64,000 bases of DNA from Marinimicrobium koreense (GTDB lineage Bacteria; Pseudomonadota; Gammaproteobacteria; Pseudomonadales; Cellvibrionaceae), in assembly GCF_003762925.1 (NCBI RefSeq), contig NZ_RJUK01000001.1, forward strand, positions 2,170,001 to 2,234,000, given 5' to 3'. The position numbers and the translations under genes are program-made. Numbering within the stretch: position 1 is the stretch's first letter; every line of letters begins with the position of its first letter. The notes below the pieces were generated by a model that was not told the origin of the DNA, searched no databases, and worked only from the letters and a program-made list of their open reading frames with translations. Shown here piece after piece: positions 63,942 through 64,000 of this stretch.

Positions 63942-64000
63942 TGAGGCGCGGATAGGGGTAGACCGTTCCTGGACCGTAGAGCGCGGGAAGCGCGGTTGCG

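Overview
The window is GC-rich, gene-dense chromosomal DNA of a gammaproteobacterium. Gene order and content fit a marine, polysaccharide-degrading member of the Cellvibrionales/Pseudomonadales (Marinimicrobium- or Saccharophagus-like); that placement is inference. Supporting points are the nudF-yqiB-cpdA, mpl-ubiX and hisI-hisE-tatABC gene orders, a FimX-like pilus regulator, divergent serB/ytjB, and a lipoprotein GH10 xylanase with a Pro-Glu linker. No rRNA, tRNA, prophage or insertion sequence was recognised.

Left part (1-27.9 kb), housekeeping and signalling: cpdA (cut by the window edge), a DUF1249 gene and nudF; a TPP-riboswitch-controlled thiD-thiC operon; tolC followed 3 nt later by an HMG-CoA lyase; an Smr protein; a degenerate GGDEF protein; ppc; a 7TMR-DISM/PAS/GGDEF protein; a CNNM/CBS protein; the EF-P set (epmA, efp, divergent epmB); a large PilZ protein and a FimX-like protein; serB with a divergent YtjB-like gene; and an OlsF-like ornithine-lipid synthase.

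Centre (27.97-31.3 kb): a stretch of AT-richer small genes separated by sites resembling integron attC recombination sites, with no integrase in view. It reads as a cassette cluster lacking an integrase (CALIN) or the edge of a larger integron. Two of its genes share a duplicated leader with a sigma70-like promoter. In one copy the leader also holds a perfect 44-bp palindrome, which is collapsed in the other copy. One cassette encodes a signal-peptidase-like protein lacking the catalytic lysine.

Right part (31.3-64 kb): an AraC regulator and a small secreted-hydrolase operon, membrane proteins, the GH10 xylanase, msrA, mpl-ubiX, waaA, a LysR gene divergent from dabB-dabA (an inorganic-carbon uptake system, unexpected next to otherwise heterotrophic genes), hisIE-tatABC, a chemoreceptor paired with a periplasmic binding protein, an EAL phosphodiesterase, cfa, a protein with three tandem DnaT-like domains overlapping a lambda-P-like gene, a Bax-type glucosaminidase, a polysaccharide deacetylase, a small PilZ protein, parC and a LEA2 lipoprotein.

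Intergenic space carries REP/BIME palindromes of two sequence classes. Two large inverted-repeat elements (1782-1892 and 41651-41760) have unrelated stems but the same 51-nt loop length and a shared loop motif. Cyclic-di-GMP functions are numerous: two GGDEF proteins, one FimX-like, one EAL and two PilZ proteins.
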